Shown in pieces: positions 24,168 through 34,694 of a stretch of 64,000 nt of DNA (the stretch's first letter is position 1; each line of letters opens with the position of its first letter). Origin of the DNA: Streptomyces sp. QL37. Its GTDB lineage: Bacteria; Actinomycetota; Actinomycetes; Streptomycetales; Streptomycetaceae. The notes under the pieces were generated by a model. It saw only the letters and a list, made by a program, of their open reading frames with translations. It made no database searches and was not told the origin of the DNA. The position numbers and the translations under genes are program-made. The DNA lies in NCBI RefSeq assembly GCF_002941025.1, contig NZ_PTJS01000001.1, positions 2,728,001-2,792,000 on the forward strand, in the 5' to 3' direction.

Positions 24168-26341
24168 CAGTCACGCCTCCCCACGGTCGCGGGCAGGGCG
24201 CCCGCGAGGGCCTGGGTGCCGTCGTCGACGGGCGCGGGGGTGTACGGCTTGATCTTGGGCGACTCGATCTGGCCGTCCGGCTTGATCTTCGGCAGGGTCT
24301 TCTGGGGAGCGGGCAGCAGCGCCTTCTTGAGGTCCTGCTTGCCGCTCGCGTCGAGCCCGTAGAGCGCGTTGTAGATGTTGCGCACGGCGGGGCCGGAAGC
24401 GCCCGAGCCCGTACCACCCTGGGAGATCGTCATGACGATCGAGTAGTCCTTGGTGTACGTGGCGAACCAGGAGGTCGTCTGCTTGCCGTAGACCTCGGCC
24501 GTGCCCGTCTTGGCGTGCATCGGGATCTTGTCCTGGGGCCATCCGCCGAACCGCCAGGCGGCGCTTCCCCGGGTCGCGACTCCCGCGAGGGCTTCGTCTA
24601 TCTTGTCGCGCGTGTCTCCCGTGAAGGGCAGTTTGCCGTGGGCCTGGGGCGCGATCTCCTGGACGTCCTTGCCGTCGCCGCTGACGATGGCCTTGCCGAC
24701 GGTCGGGTCGTACAGGGTGCCGCCGTTGGAGATCGCGGCGTAGATCGTCGCCATCTGGATCGGGGTGACGAGCGTGTCACCCTGGCCGATCGAGTAGTTG
24801 ACGGAGTCACCGGCGCGCATCTTGTTGCCCTCGATGCACCCTTCGTACGCGATCTTCTCTACGTACGTGCCGTTCTTCTTGCCCTGCTTGCACCAGGACG
24901 CCTTGTTGGCGTCGTAGAAGTCCTGCTTCCACTGGCGGTCGGGAACACGGCCGGCGACCTCGTTGGGGAGGTCGATGCCGGTCTCCTTGCCGAGCCCGAA
25001 CTGGTGGGCGGTCTTGTAGAACCAGTCCGCCGGGTTCTTCTTCGGCTTGTTGCCGCCGTCCTTCGCCCACTCCTTGTGCGCCAGGCCGTAGTAGACGGTG
25101 TCGCAGGAGACCTCGAGGGCGCGGCCGAGGTTGATGCTGCCGTAGCCCTGGGACTCGAAGTTCTTGAAGACCTGCCCGCCGATCGAGTACGAGCTCGGGC
25201 ACGGGTAGTTGCCGTCGAAGTCGTATCCGGCGTTGACCGCGGCGGTCGAGGAGATGACCTTGAAGATCGAGCCGGGGGCGGCGGTGCCCTGGATCGCGCG
25301 GTTCAGCAGCGGGAAGTTGGACTTCTTGCCGGTGAGCTTGGCGTAGTCCTTGGCCGAGATGCCGCCGATCCAGGCGTTGGGGTCGTACGTCGGCAGGGAG
25401 GCCATGGAGACGATGCGCCCGGTCTTGGCCTCCATGACGACGACCGCGCCGGAGTCGGCCTTGTACAGCTCGTTCGTGTTGCGGTCCATCTCCTTGCGGG
25501 CCGTCTCCATCGCCTTGTTGAGCTCGTACTCGGCGACGGCCTGGACCCGGGCGTCGATGGACGTGACGACGCTGGAACCGGGCTCGGCCTCGTCGTTCTG
25601 CGCCTGCCCGATGACACGGCCGAGGTTGTCGACCTCGTAACGGGTGACACCGGCCTTGCCGCGCAGCTCCTTGTCGTACGTGCGCTCGAGGCCGGAGCGG
25701 CCGACCTGGTCGGAGCGGAGGTAGGGCGAGTCGCTGTCCTGCGCCTTGGTGACCTCTTCGTCGGTGACGGGCGAGAGGTAGCCGAGGACCTGGGCGGTGT
25801 TGGCCTTGCCGGGTGCGGCGTAGCGGCGTACGGCGGTGGGTTCGGCCGTGATGCCGGGGAAGTCCTCGGCGCGCTCACGGATCGTGAGGGCCTGCTGGGT
25901 GGTGGCCTCGTCGGTGACCGGGATCGGCTGGTAGGGCGAGCCGTTCCAGCAGGGCTGCGGGGTCTTGGCGTCGCAGAGCCGGACCTTGTCCTGGACTTCC
26001 TTGGGCTTCATGTCGAGGACGCCGGCCAGCCGGGTGAGGACGCCGGCACCGTCGTCCTTCATCTTCATCAGCTCGGTGCGGCTCGCGGAGACGACGAGTC
26101 GGGTCTCGTTGTCGGCGAGCGGCACACCGCGGGCGTCGAGGATGGCACCGCGGACCGCGGGCTGCACGACCTGCTGGACGTGGTTGTTCTTGGCCTCGTC
26201 GGTGTATTCCTGCCCGTTGCGGATCTGGAGGTACCAGAGCCGGCCGCCGAGCGTCAGGAGCAGTGAGAAGACGAGGACCTGGATGACGACGAGGCGGATC
26301 TGGACCCGCTGGGTCCGGCCCGTCTCCGGGATGTTGGTCAC
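24167..26341 (-). CDS. mrdA: Penicillin-binding protein 2
   Basis: 724 residues from the GTG at 26341. A single N-terminal membrane anchor (VQIRLVVIQVLVFSLLLTLG) is followed by the PBP dimerisation region and the transpeptidase domain. SxxK is at PGSIFK (~358), and the KTGT box lies in MHAKTGTAEVYG. It cross-links peptidoglycan and is the natural partner of RodA. The frame is open to 26539 but the extra residues are not PBP-like. The insert with two Cys (RLCDAKTPQPCWNG) and a second Cys pair (SWCKQGKKN, EGCIEGN) suggest disulphides in the periplasmic-side domain, as seen in other actinobacterial PBPs. Confidence 0.95.
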   Translation of the reverse strand: MTNIPETGRTQRVQIRLVVIQVLVFSLLLTLGGRLWYLQIRNGQEYTDEAKNNHVQQVVQPAVRGAILDARGVPLADNETRLVVSASRTELMKMKDDGAGVLTRLAGVLDMKPKEVQDKVRLCDAKTPQPCWNGSPYQPIPVTDEATTQQALTIRERAEDFPGITAEPTAVRRYAAPGKANTAQVLGYLSPVTDEEVTKAQDSDSPYLRSDQVGRSGLERTYDKELRGKAGVTRYEVDNLGRVIGQAQNDEAEPGSSVVTSIDARVQAVAEYELNKAMETARKEMDRNTNELYKADSGAVVVMEAKTGRIVSMASLPTYDPNAWIGGISAKDYAKLTGKKSNFPLLNRAIQGTAAPGSIFKVISSTAAVNAGYDFDGNYPCPSSYSIGGQVFKNFESQGYGSINLGRALEVSCDTVYYGLAHKEWAKDGGNKPKKNPADWFYKTAHQFGLGKETGIDLPNEVAGRVPDRQWKQDFYDANKASWCKQGKKNGTYVEKIAYEGCIEGNKMRAGDSVNYSIGQGDTLVTPIQMATIYAAISNGGTLYDPTVGKAIVSGDGKDVQEIAPQAHGKLPFTGDTRDKIDEALAGVATRGSAAWRFGGWPQDKIPMHAKTGTAEVYGKQTTSWFATYTKDYSIVMTISQGGTGSGASGPAVRNIYNALYGLDASGKQDLKKALLPAPQKTLPKIKPDGQIESPKIKPYTPAPVDDGTQALAGALPATVGRRD

Positions 26342-26405
26342 GAGGTGCCCCCGGGGCTGGTGGGTCGGCCGGGGGTACGGGGGTCGCCCCCGGAAGAAGA
26401 CGGCC

Positions 26406-27068
26406 TCACAGTCGCTTGACCCCCTTGATCCTTCCTGCGCGTGCGGCGCGGCTGCGGGCCGCACGCAGCCGCATCCCGTTCCGCTGGCTGCCGATCCGCA
26501 GCCCGGTGCCGGTGGCCAGCCAGCCCGCGGCGACGTCACCGCTGCCGGAGCTGTCGGCGACCGGATCGTTCTCGGTACGTCTGGCGAGCGCCATGATCAG
26601 CGGGACGGTGAACGGCGCCAGCAGCAGGTCGTACACCACGGCGGTGAAGAGCAGACTGCCCAGGCCCACATGACGGGCCGCCGTGTCGCCGACGAGCGCG
26701 CCGACACCGGCGTACAGCAGGGTCGATCCGAGCGCCGCGGCGACGACGAAGGCCATCGGGGCGAACGCCGACTTGAGCTGGCCCTTCTCCGGGCGGGCCA
26801 TTCCTGCGAGGTAGCCGATGACGCAGAGCACCAGGGCGTAGCGCCCGGCGGCGTGGTCGGCGGGCGGCGCCAGGTCCGCGAGGAGGCCCGCGCCGAAGCC
26901 GATGAGGGCTCCGCTGACCGGTCCGTACACGAAGGCGAGTCCGAGGACCACGAGGAGCAGCAGGTCGGGGGTGGCCCCGGGGAGCTGGAGCCGGGCGAGG
27001 ACGGAGACCTGGATGACGAGGGCGACGACGACCAGGGCGACGGCGAGCAGGATTCTGTTCAAGCGCAT
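26406..27068 (-). CDS. mreD: Rod shape-determining protein MreD
   Basis: 220 residues, five or six transmembrane helices, starting MRLNRILLAVALVVVALVIQ at the ATG at 27068. The LRLPGATPDLLLLVVLGLAF-like segment (RLQLPGATPDLL) and GPVSGALIGFGAGLLADL are typical MreD. The C-terminal ~50 residues are basic and soluble. It begins 10 bases after mreC, so it is translated as part of mreCD-mrdA-rodA. In Streptomyces the Mre proteins act mainly in spore-wall synthesis, not in hyphal elongation. Confidence 0.9.
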   Translation of the reverse strand: MRLNRILLAVALVVVALVIQVSVLARLQLPGATPDLLLLVVLGLAFVYGPVSGALIGFGAGLLADLAPPADHAAGRYALVLCVIGYLAGMARPEKGQLKSAFAPMAFVVAAALGSTLLYAGVGALVGDTAARHVGLGSLLFTAVVYDLLLAPFTVPLIMALARRTENDPVADSSGSGDVAAGWLATGTGLRIGSQRNGMRLRAARSRAARAGRIKGVKRL

Positions 27069-27078
27069 GGGGTCAGCT

Positions 27079-28137
27079 CTATTCCTGGTCGTTCGCCGCG
27101 TCACCGGCGGCCGTGCCGGTGTCACCGGAGGCGTCCGGGGAGGCACCCGGGGATGCGGAGGCGTCGGGTTTCTCGTTGACGTTCCCGACGACCTTTCCGC
27201 TGCCGTCGACGAGGTCGCCGTTCGGCTGGACGGTGACGGTGACGGTCGGGGTGGGCTTGGGCTTCTCCGGCTTCTTGGGCTGCTTCGGCAGGACCATGTC
27301 GCGGGGGTCCTCGCGGGGCGCCTGGACGACGATGCCCACGACGTCGAGCTTGGTGAAGCCGACGAACGGGCGGACGAAGACGTTCCGGGTGAGGTCCCCG
27401 CCGGACGGGTCGACGCGGACCACCTCGCCGACCGGCACGCCGGGGACGAAGGGCTTGTCCTTGCTGGACCCGAAGGTGACCAGCCGGTCGCCCTTCTTCA
27501 CGTCGGCCTTGCCGTTGAGGAACTGGACCGACAGCGGCCTGGATCCCTGACCGGTGGCGAAGCCGAGCTCGTCGGTCTTCTCCATCCGGGTGCCGACGGT
27601 GAAGTCGGGGTCGTTGGCCAGCAGGACGGTCGCGGTGTTCGGGCCGACGGTGGTGACCCGGCCGACGAGTCCTTCGCCGTTGAGTACGGTCATGTCGCGC
27701 CCGATGCCGTCGTTCGCCCCGGCGTCGATGGTGATGGTCCAGGAGAAGCCCTGGGCCGCTCCTATGGCGATGACCTGGGCCGCCTTGATGCCGTACTGGC
27801 CGGCCCCGGCGGTCTTCAGCATGCCGTCGAGCTGGCGGACCTTGCTGGTGTTGCGGTCGTCGCTGCCGAGCTTCGTCTTCAGCGCGGCGTTCTCGTGCTC
27901 CAGGGCCGCGATCCGGTCGTGCCGGTCACCGGAGTCCCGTACGGCGCCGATGGCGTTGCCCACCGGGTCCACCGCCGCCGAGACGCCGTTCTCGACCGGC
28001 CCGAAGACCGTGGCGGCTGCCTGCCGTGCTCCGTCCACCGGCGACGCCTCGCCACCGCGGATATCCACCGTGATCAGGGCGAATGCGATGGCGATCAGCA
28101 GCACCAGGAGCAGCCGGCTCTCTCGTGTGTCCCTCAC
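27079..28137 (-). CDS. mreC: Rod shape-determining protein MreC
   Basis: 352 residues from the GTG at 28137. It has an N-terminal membrane anchor (LLLVLLIAIAFALITVDI), a coiled-coil stretch (RIAALEHENAALKTKL) and the double beta-barrel domain with GFSWTITIDAGANDGIGRDM and GLVGRVTTVGPNTATVLL. The C-terminal ~80 residues are a Pro/Lys then Ser/Asp-rich disordered tail, longer than in rod-shaped bacteria. It is 97 bases downstream of mreB, with a strong hairpin in the gap. Confidence 0.93.
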   Translation of the reverse strand: MRDTRESRLLLVLLIAIAFALITVDIRGGEASPVDGARQAAATVFGPVENGVSAAVDPVGNAIGAVRDSGDRHDRIAALEHENAALKTKLGSDDRNTSKVRQLDGMLKTAGAGQYGIKAAQVIAIGAAQGFSWTITIDAGANDGIGRDMTVLNGEGLVGRVTTVGPNTATVLLANDPDFTVGTRMEKTDELGFATGQGSRPLSVQFLNGKADVKKGDRLVTFGSSKDKPFVPGVPVGEVVRVDPSGGDLTRNVFVRPFVGFTKLDVVGIVVQAPREDPRDMVLPKQPKKPEKPKPTPTVTVTVQPNGDLVDGSGKVVGNVNEKPDASASPGASPDASGDTGTAAGDAANDQE

Positions 28138-28187
28138 GTGCGGCGGCCGTGCCTTCCTCGTCGGAATGTTCGTGCCTGTATACCAAC

Positions 28188-28226
28188 GTTCCGCCGTACG
28201 GGGCGGCAGTGCCCGTACGGCGGAAC
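28188..28226 (-). terminator. Hairpin between mreB and mreC
   Basis: A perfect 15-bp stem (28188-28202 with 28212-28226) with a 9-base loop begins eight bases after the mreB stop. It probably makes much of the mreB message monocistronic while allowing some read-through to mreC. Confidence 0.75.
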
Positions 28227-28234
28227 ATCGTGTT

Positions 28235-29254
28235 CTACCGTCGGGGCTGGGCGTCCAGCACCTGCTGGAGTGCCTCGAACTCCTCGACACACTTGCCGGA
28301 TCCGAGAGCCACGGAGTCCAGCGGGTCCTCGGCGATGTGGATCGGCATGCCCGTCTCGTGGCGGAGCCGCTCGTCGAGCCCGCGCAGGAGCGCACCGCCT
28401 CCGGTGAGGACGATCCCACGGTCCATGACGTCGCCCGAGAGCTCCGGCGGGCACTTGTCGAGCGTCGTCTTCACGGCGTCGACGATCGCGTTGACCGGTT
28501 CCTCGATGGCCTTGCGGACCTCGGTCGCGGAGATGACGACGGTCTTGGGCAGCCCCGAGACCAGGTCGCGTCCGCGGATCTCGGTGTGCTCGTCCTTCTC
28601 CATCTCGAAGGCCGAGCCGATCGTGATCTTGATCTGTTCGGCGGTGCGCTCACCGAGGAGGAGGGAGTACTCCTTCTTGACGTGCTGGATGATCGCGTTG
28701 TCCAGCTCGTCCCCGGCGACCCGGATGGACTGGGCAGTGACGATTCCGCCGAGCGAGATCACCGCGACCTCGGTGGTGCCGCCACCGATGTCGACGACCA
28801 TGTTGCCGGTGGCCTCGTGGACCGGCAGCCCGGAGCCGATGGCCGCGGCCATGGGCTCCTCGATGATGTGCACCTGGCGCGCGCCGGCCTGCGTCGACGC
28901 CTCGATGACGGCGCGTCGCTCGACCCCTGTGATGCCGGAGGGTACGCAGACGACGACCCGCGGGCGGGCCAGGTAGCGGCGCTTGTGGATCTTGAGGATG
29001 AAGTAGCGGAGCATGCGCTCCGTGATCTCGAAGTCGGCGATGACGCCGTCCTTCAGGGGCCGCACGGCGACGATGTTGCCCGGTGTGCGGCCGATCATCT
29101 TCTTTGCCTCGGCGCCGACCGCCAGGATTCCGCCGGTGTTGGTGTTGATGGCCACGACGGACGGCTCGTTCAGAACGATGCCGCGCCCCCTGACGTACAC
29201 CAGCGTGTTGGCAGTCCCGAGGTCGATAGCCATGTCACGGCCGATGAACGACAT
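28235..29254 (-). CDS. mreB: Rod shape-determining protein MreB
   Basis: 339 residues of the bacterial actin family, from the ATG at 29254 (AAGGGGAA upstream). [19 protein letters not shown] is phosphate loop 1, [20 protein letters not shown] is phosphate loop 2, and [15 protein letters not shown] is the adenosine motif. The [21 protein letters not shown] segment is characteristic of MreB. First gene of the mre cluster. The 293 bases upstream contain its promoter region and the ndk terminator. Confidence 0.97.
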   Translation of the reverse strand: MSFIGRDMAIDLGTANTLVYVRGRGIVLNEPSVVAINTNTGGILAVGAEAKKMIGRTPGNIVAVRPLKDGVIADFEITERMLRYFILKIHKRRYLARPRVVVCVPSGITGVERRAVIEASTQAGARQVHIIEEPMAAAIGSGLPVHEATGNMVVDIGGGTTEVAVISLGGIVTAQSIRVAGDELDNAIIQHVKKEYSLLLGERTAEQIKITIGSAFEMEKDEHTEIRGRDLVSGLPKTVVISATEVRKAIEEPVNAIVDAVKTTLDKCPPELSGDVMDRGIVLTGGGALLRGLDERLRHETGMPIHIAEDPLDSVALGSGKCVEEFEALQQVLDAQPRR

Positions 29255-29489
29255 TGAGTTCCCCTTGTTCCCCATGAGGATGCGTCGGGCCTTCCCAAGA
29301 AGCGAAGAATGGCTTGTTTTGAGTAGGCGAGGGTTGGCGCTGCGGGCGTGGAAGCTTCCATCGTAGTGCCGTATGCACGGACACAGCGCGAGGGTCCTTC
29401 GCCATGGCGAGCGGAACGGCTGCCCGTTCCACCCATGGTGACGATACGTCGGGGGGATGCGTTCCCGCGATACGTGACCCTATGCCGAA

Positions 29490-29515
29490 GGGCGACCGAA
29501 TTACTTCGGTCGCCC
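29490..29515 (-). terminator. Terminator of ndk
   Basis: A perfect 11-bp stem (29490-29500 with 29505-29515) with a four-base loop lies 32 bases after the ndk stop, upstream of mreB. Confidence 0.8.
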
Positions 29516-29547
29516 CAGGTCATGAGCGCTGATTGGCGGAGCCGAAG

Positions 29548-29961
29548 TCAGGAAAGTCCGGGAAAGAAGAGCTTGAGTTCTCGCTCTGCGGACTCCTCGG
29601 AGTCCGAGGCGTGGATGAGGTTCTCCCGGGTGATCGTGCCGAAGTCACCACGGATCGACCCGGGCGCGGCGGCGATCGGGTCGGTGGGGCCGGCGAGGGC
29701 GCGGACACCCTCGATCACCCGCTCACCTTCGGCCACCAGAGCGACGACGGGGCCGGAGGCCATGAACTCGACGAGCGGCTCGTAGAACGGACGGCCCTTG
29801 TGCTCGCCGTAGTGCTGCTCCAGGGTCTCCTGGTCGAGCGTGCGCAGCTCCAGCGCGGTGATCGTCCAGCCGGCCTTGCGTTCGATGCGGCCGACGATCT
29901 CGCCGATCAGCCCACGCCGCACGGCGTCGGGCTTGAGAAGGACGAGGGTGCGCTGAGTCAT
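29548..29961 (-). CDS. ndk: Nucleoside-diphosphate kinase
   Basis: 137 residues. TQRTLVLLKPDAVRRGLIGEI opens the fold, and HYGEHKGRPFYEPLVEFM is typical. The catalytic His segment normally reads NLIHASDSEESAERE, and here it is exactly that (ENLIHASDSEESA). It exchanges phosphate between nucleoside di- and triphosphates. Downstream of a DUF4233 gene and folC on the same strand. Confidence 0.97.
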   Translation of the reverse strand: MTQRTLVLLKPDAVRRGLIGEIVGRIERKAGWTITALELRTLDQETLEQHYGEHKGRPFYEPLVEFMASGPVVALVAEGERVIEGVRALAGPTDPIAAAPGSIRGDFGTITRENLIHASDSEESAERELKLFFPGLS

Positions 29962-30046
29962 GTACGGCTCCTTGGGGACTTCCGGTGCGGGTGAGGGCGA
30001 GATTACAGGGGTACGCGAACGGCCCTGCGGCCGGGTTTACTCTGCG

Positions 30047-30421
30047 TCATCCTTGGGCCTCTGCCGGAGTCTCCGTGCTCTCCTGCGCCTCCGCCTGGGC
30101 CGCCCATCGCGCCTTGGCCTCGTCGATCCTGCGGCCGTAGTGCACCGAGGCCCACCACAGGGCGCCGAAGATCACCCCGAGGATGAACATCATCGGGACG
30201 AAGAAGCCGCTCAGCACCAGCAGGATCTGGAGCGCCCAGCCCAGCTGCACACCACCGGGACGGGTGATCACACCGCAGAGCAGGACCGACAGCAGCATGC
30301 CGATGCCGCAGACCGTCCAGACCATGGCCATGGACATGTCGTCGGACTTCATCGCCACGAGTCCGGCGAAGCCGATGACGAAGAATTCACCGATCAGCGT
30401 CGATGCGCAGAGCGTACGCAC
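30047..30421 (-). CDS. DUF4233 family small membrane protein
   Basis: 124 residues with four predicted membrane helices: ASTLIGEFFVIGFAGLVAM, MAMVWTVCGIGMLLSVLL, WALQILLVLSGFFVPMMFIL and an adjoining IFGALWW segment. A charged Ala/Glu tail (EAKARWAAQAEAQ) follows. The RTLCASTLIGEF start is typical of the actinobacterial DUF4233 family, which is regularly found right after folC. The GTG start is only three bases beyond the folC stop. Function unknown. Confidence 0.85.
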   Translation of the reverse strand: MRTLCASTLIGEFFVIGFAGLVAMKSDDMSMAMVWTVCGIGMLLSVLLCGVITRPGGVQLGWALQILLVLSGFFVPMMFILGVIFGALWWASVHYGRRIDEAKARWAAQAEAQESTETPAEAQG

Positions 30422-30424
30422 AGG

Positions 30425-31948
30425 TCAGCGCCTTCCCAGGAGCAGCCGGGCCTCGCCGACCGTGATCACGGATCCGGTCACCAGGACTCCGGCGCCCGCG
30501 TATTCGGCCTCTTCCTCGGCGAGGGTGATGGCCGCCTCCAGCGCGTCGTCCAAGCGCGGTTCGACCTGGACGCGCTCGTTGCCGAACACCTCGACCGCGA
30601 CCGCGGCCAGGGCGTCCGCGTCCAGAGCGCGCGGGCTGGAGTTCTGGGTGACGACGACCTCGGCGAAGATCGGCTCGAAGGCTTCGAGGAGCCCCCGCAC
30701 GTCCTTGCCGTCACTCGCCCCGACCACCCCGATGAGCCGGGAGAAGCTGAACGCCTCGGAGATCCCCTCGGCGGCGGCGAGTGCGCCGGCCGGGTTGTGC
30801 GCCGCGTCCAGGACGACGGTGGGGCTGGACCGGACGACCTCGAGACGGCCCGGCGAGAGCACCGAGAGGAAGGCCTTGCGGACCGCTTCGACGTCGAGAC
30901 TGCGGGCCTGCTCCGCGCCGATACCGAAGAACGCCTCGACGGCGGCGAGCGCCACCGCCGCATTGTGCGCCTGGTGCGCCCCGTAGAGCGGCAGGAAGAT
31001 GTTGTCGTACTCGCCGCCCAGGCCCCGCAGGGTCAGCAGCTGGCCGCCGACCGCGATCTCGCGGGAGACGATGCCGAACTCCATGCCCTCGCGGGCGACA
31101 GTGGCGTCCACCTCGACGGCCTTCTTCAGCATGACCTGCGCGGCGTCGACCGGCTGCTGGGCCAGGATCACCGTCGCGTCCTGCTTGATGACGCCGGCCT
31201 TCTCACCCGCGATCTCCGCCGGGGTGGAGCCGAGGCGGTCGGTGTGGTCCAGCGAGATGGGGGTGATGACCGCTACCGAGGCGTCGATGACGTTCGTCGC
31301 GTCCCAGGTCCCGCCCATGCCGACCTCGACGACCGCGACATCGACCGGCGCGTCGGCGAAGGCCGCGTACGCCATGCCCGTCAGCACCTCGAAGAACGAC
31401 AGCCGGTAGGGCTGCTGGGCGTCGACCATCTCGACGTACGGCTTGATGTCGTTGTACGTCTCGATGAAGCGTTCCGCGTCGATCGGGGCGCCGTCCAGGC
31501 TGATGCGCTCGGTGATCGACTGGACGTGCGGAGAGGTGTAGCGGCCGGTGCGGAGCTCGAAGGCGTTGAGCAGGGCCTCGATCATGCGGGCCGTGCTGGT
31601 CTTGCCGTTGGTCCCCGTGATGTGGATCGAGGGGTAGGCGCGCTGGGGCTCGCCCAGCACGTCCATCAGGGCCGCGATGCGGGTCACCGAGGGTTCGAGC
31701 TTGGTCTCGCCCCAGCGTCCGGCGAGCTCCTGCTCCACCTCGCGCAGCGCCCGGTCGGTCTCGGGGTCGGCGGGGCGGTCGGGGACGGCCTCGCCCTGCG
31801 GCGGACCCGACTGGGTGCGCAGCGTCCGGCTCCCGGCCTCGATCACCGCCAGGTCGGGGTCGCGCTGGGTCTCTTCGTCGACGATCTCCGCGAAGGCGTC
31901 GTCGGGGTCGGACGCGTCGTGCCGGTCTGAAGGGCGGGGCTCACTCAC
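30425..31948 (-). CDS. folC: Bifunctional folylpolyglutamate synthase / dihydrofolate synthase
   Basis: 507 residues of the Mur ligase fold. SIHITGTNGKTSTARMIEALL is the ATP P-loop, SPHVQSITERI is the Omega-loop region, and DVAVVEVGMGGTWDATNV and LGSTPAEIAGEKAGVIK follow. The C-terminal domain contains VVLDAAHNPAG. The ~75-residue acidic N-terminal extension before the Mur fold is longer than in most bacteria and appears disordered. It adds glutamate to dihydropteroate and folates. It lies between valS and the DUF4233 gene. Confidence 0.95.
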   Translation of the reverse strand: MSEPRPSDRHDASDPDDAFAEIVDEETQRDPDLAVIEAGSRTLRTQSGPPQGEAVPDRPADPETDRALREVEQELAGRWGETKLEPSVTRIAALMDVLGEPQRAYPSIHITGTNGKTSTARMIEALLNAFELRTGRYTSPHVQSITERISLDGAPIDAERFIETYNDIKPYVEMVDAQQPYRLSFFEVLTGMAYAAFADAPVDVAVVEVGMGGTWDATNVIDASVAVITPISLDHTDRLGSTPAEIAGEKAGVIKQDATVILAQQPVDAAQVMLKKAVEVDATVAREGMEFGIVSREIAVGGQLLTLRGLGGEYDNIFLPLYGAHQAHNAAVALAAVEAFFGIGAEQARSLDVEAVRKAFLSVLSPGRLEVVRSSPTVVLDAAHNPAGALAAAEGISEAFSFSRLIGVVGASDGKDVRGLLEAFEPIFAEVVVTQNSSPRALDADALAAVAVEVFGNERVQVEPRLDDALEAAITLAEEEAEYAGAGVLVTGSVITVGEARLLLGRR

Positions 31949-32020
31949 AGGGCCAGTCTACGGATGGCCGCGGACATCGCGCGCAGCGCCCGCTGCGGCG
32001 CTCTTCCCCGGGCACGGCGA

Positions 32021-32058
32021 AGCCCCCGCGCTCCCGGTCGGTCGGGGGCGCGGGGGCT
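32021..32058 (-). terminator. Terminator of valS
   Basis: A 16-bp stem with one wobble pair (32021-32036 with 32043-32058) and a six-base loop begins 14 bases after the valS stop. folC must therefore have its own promoter or depend on read-through. Confidence 0.75.
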
Positions 32059-32072
32059 CCGGTCCAAGGTCA

Positions 32073-34694
32073 TCAGCCCTTCGGCAGGTTCGCCAGCTGG
32101 GCGGTGATCCTCTCGATGTCGGCCTCGGCCTTGGCGAGCCGGCCGCGGATCTTGTCGACCACGTTGTCGGGGGCCTTGGCGAGGAAGGCCTCGTTGCCGA
32201 GCTTCCCGGTGGCCTGGGACTTCTCCTTCTGCGCCGCCTCCAGGTCCTTGGTGAGGCGCTTGCGCTCGGCCGCGACGTCGATCGTGCCCGACAGGTCCAG
32301 GGCGACGGTGGCCCCGGCGACCGGGAGGGACGCGGTGGCCTGGAAGCCTTCGCCTGCGGGCTGGAGTCGCAGCAGCTGGCGGACGGCCGCCTCGTGCGGG
32401 GCGAGCGCCGTACCGGTCAGGGTCAGCTCGGCCGGGACCTTCTGGCCGGGCTGGAGGCCCTGGTCGTTGCGGAAGCGGCGGACCTCGGTGACGACCTGCT
32501 GGACGAGCTCGATCTCCTTCTCGGCCGCGTCGTCGCGGAAGCCGGAGTCGCCCGGCCACTCGGCGATGACGATCGACTCGCGCCCGGTGAGCGCGGTCCA
32601 CAGCGCCTCCGTGACGAACGGGACGATCGGGTGCAGCAGCCGCAGCATCACGTCGAGGACCTCGCCGAGGACCCGGCCCGAGACCTCGGCCGGGCGGCCG
32701 CCCGCGAAGAAGGTGGTCTTGGAGAGCTCGACGTACCAGTCGAAGACCTCGTCCCAGGCGAAGTGGCGCAGCGACTCGCTGATCCTGGCGAACTGGTAGT
32801 CGTCGTAGAAGGCGTCGACGTCGGCGACCGTCTTGTTGAGACGGGACAGGATCCAGCGGTCGGTGACCGACATCTCCTCGACCGGGGGCAGTTCACCCTC
32901 GATCGTGGCGCCGTTCATCAGGGCGAAGCGGGTGGCGTTCCAGATCTTGTTGGAGAACTTCGCCGAGCCCTGGACCCACTCCTCGCCGATCGGCACGTCG
33001 GTGCCCGGGTTGGCGCCGCGCGCGAGGGTGAAGCGCAGGGCGTCGGAGCCGTACTTGTCCATCCAGTCCAGCGGGTTGACCACGTTGCCGAAGGACTTCG
33101 ACATCTTCTTGCCGTGCTCGTCGCGGACCATGCCGTGCAGGACGATGGTGCCGAACGGCGGGACACCGTCGTTGACGTACAGGCCGAACATCATCATCCG
33201 GGCGACCCAGAAGAAGAGGATGTCGTAGCCCGTGACCAGGACGGAGTTCGGGTAGAACTTCGCGAGGCTGTCGGTCTGTTCGGGCCAGCCGAGCGTGGAG
33301 AACGGCCACAGGCCGGAGGAGAACCAGGTGTCCAGGACATCGCTGTCCTGGGTCCAGCCCTCGCCGGTGGGCGCCTCGTCGTCCGGACCGACGCAGACGA
33401 CCTCGCCGTTGGGGCCGTACCAGACGGGGATGCGGTGGCCCCACCAGAGCTGGCGCGAGATCGTCCAGTCGTGGAGGTTGTCGACCCAGTCGAAGTACCG
33501 CTTCTCCATCTCCTGCGGGTGGATCTTGACCTTGCCGTCGCGGACGGCGTCACCGGCCGCCTTGGCGAGCGGGGCGACCTTGACCCACCACTGGAGCGAG
33601 AGGCGCGGCTCGATGGTGGTCTTGCAGCGCGAGCAGTGGCCGACGGAGTGGACGTACGGGCGCTTCTCGGCGACGATCCGGCCGTCGGCGCGCAGGGCGG
33701 CGACGATGGCCGAGCGGGCCTCCAGGCGGTCCAGGCCCTGGAAGGGGCCGGGGACGGTGATGACGGCGCGCTCGTCGAGGACCGTGAGGAACGGCAGGTC
33801 GTGGCGCTTGCCGATCTCGAAGTCGTTCGGGTCGTGCGCCGGGGTCACCTTGACGGCGCCGGTACCGAACTCGGGGTCGACGTGGGTGTCGGCGACGACC
33901 GGGATCGTGCGGTCGGTCAGCGGCAGCTTGATCTGCTTGCCGACCAGGTGCTTGTAGCGCTCGTCGTCGGGGTGGACGGCGACGGCGGTGTCACCGAGCA
34001 TCGTCTCGGCGCGGGTCGTGGCGACGACGATGGTCTCGTCGCCCTCTCCGTACTTCATGGAGACGAGCTCGCCGTCGTCCTCCTGGTACTCGACCTCGAT
34101 GTCCGAGATCGCGGTCAGACAGCGCGGGCACCAGTTGATGATGCGCTCGGCCCGGTAGATCAGCTCGTCGTCGTACATCTGCTTGAAGACGGTCTGGACG
34201 GCCTTGGACAGTCCCTCGTCCATCGTGAAGCGCTCACGGGACCAGGCGACGCCCTCGCCGAGGCGGCGCATCTGGCCGGAGATCTGGCCGCCGGACTCGT
34301 TCTTCCACTGCCAGACGCGCTCGACGAAGGCCTCGCGGCCCAGGTCGTGGCGGGACTTGCCCTCCTTGCCGAGCTCGCGCTCGACGACGTTCTGGGTGGC
34401 GATGCCGGCGTGGTCCATGCCGGGCTGGTAGAGCGCCTCGAACCCCTGCATCCGCTTGCGGCGGACGAGGGCGTCGATCAGCGTGTGCTCGAAGGCGTGG
34501 CCCAGGTGCAGGGATCCGGTGACGTTGGGCGGCGGGATGACGATGGAGTACGGCGGCTTCTCACTGTGCTCGTCGGCCTCGAAGTAACCGCGTTCTACCC
34601 AGCGCTCGTACAGCTTCCCCTCTACATCGGCCGGCGCGTACTGGGTCGGCAGTTCGGGGGTGCTGGCTGGCTGCTGCGCTGCGTTCTCGGTCAC
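32073..34694 (-). CDS. valS: Valyl-tRNA synthetase
   Basis: 873 residues from the GTG at 34694. It has [19 protein letters not shown] (the HIGH motif as HLGH), an editing domain ([19 protein letters not shown]), CxxC pairs ([19 protein letters not shown]), [10 protein letters not shown], and [17 protein letters not shown] (KMSKS). The C-terminal coiled coil ([18 protein letters not shown]) is present. Length fits the class I ValRS family. It is divergent from the plus-strand gene at 34832. Confidence 0.97.
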   Translation of the reverse strand: MTENAAQQPASTPELPTQYAPADVEGKLYERWVERGYFEADEHSEKPPYSIVIPPPNVTGSLHLGHAFEHTLIDALVRRKRMQGFEALYQPGMDHAGIATQNVVERELGKEGKSRHDLGREAFVERVWQWKNESGGQISGQMRRLGEGVAWSRERFTMDEGLSKAVQTVFKQMYDDELIYRAERIINWCPRCLTAISDIEVEYQEDDGELVSMKYGEGDETIVVATTRAETMLGDTAVAVHPDDERYKHLVGKQIKLPLTDRTIPVVADTHVDPEFGTGAVKVTPAHDPNDFEIGKRHDLPFLTVLDERAVITVPGPFQGLDRLEARSAIVAALRADGRIVAEKRPYVHSVGHCSRCKTTIEPRLSLQWWVKVAPLAKAAGDAVRDGKVKIHPQEMEKRYFDWVDNLHDWTISRQLWWGHRIPVWYGPNGEVVCVGPDDEAPTGEGWTQDSDVLDTWFSSGLWPFSTLGWPEQTDSLAKFYPNSVLVTGYDILFFWVARMMMFGLYVNDGVPPFGTIVLHGMVRDEHGKKMSKSFGNVVNPLDWMDKYGSDALRFTLARGANPGTDVPIGEEWVQGSAKFSNKIWNATRFALMNGATIEGELPPVEEMSVTDRWILSRLNKTVADVDAFYDDYQFARISESLRHFAWDEVFDWYVELSKTTFFAGGRPAEVSGRVLGEVLDVMLRLLHPIVPFVTEALWTALTGRESIVIAEWPGDSGFRDDAAEKEIELVQQVVTEVRRFRNDQGLQPGQKVPAELTLTGTALAPHEAAVRQLLRLQPAGEGFQATASLPVAGATVALDLSGTIDVAAERKRLTKDLEAAQKEKSQATGKLGNEAFLAKAPDNVVDKIRGRLAKAEADIERITAQLANLPKG

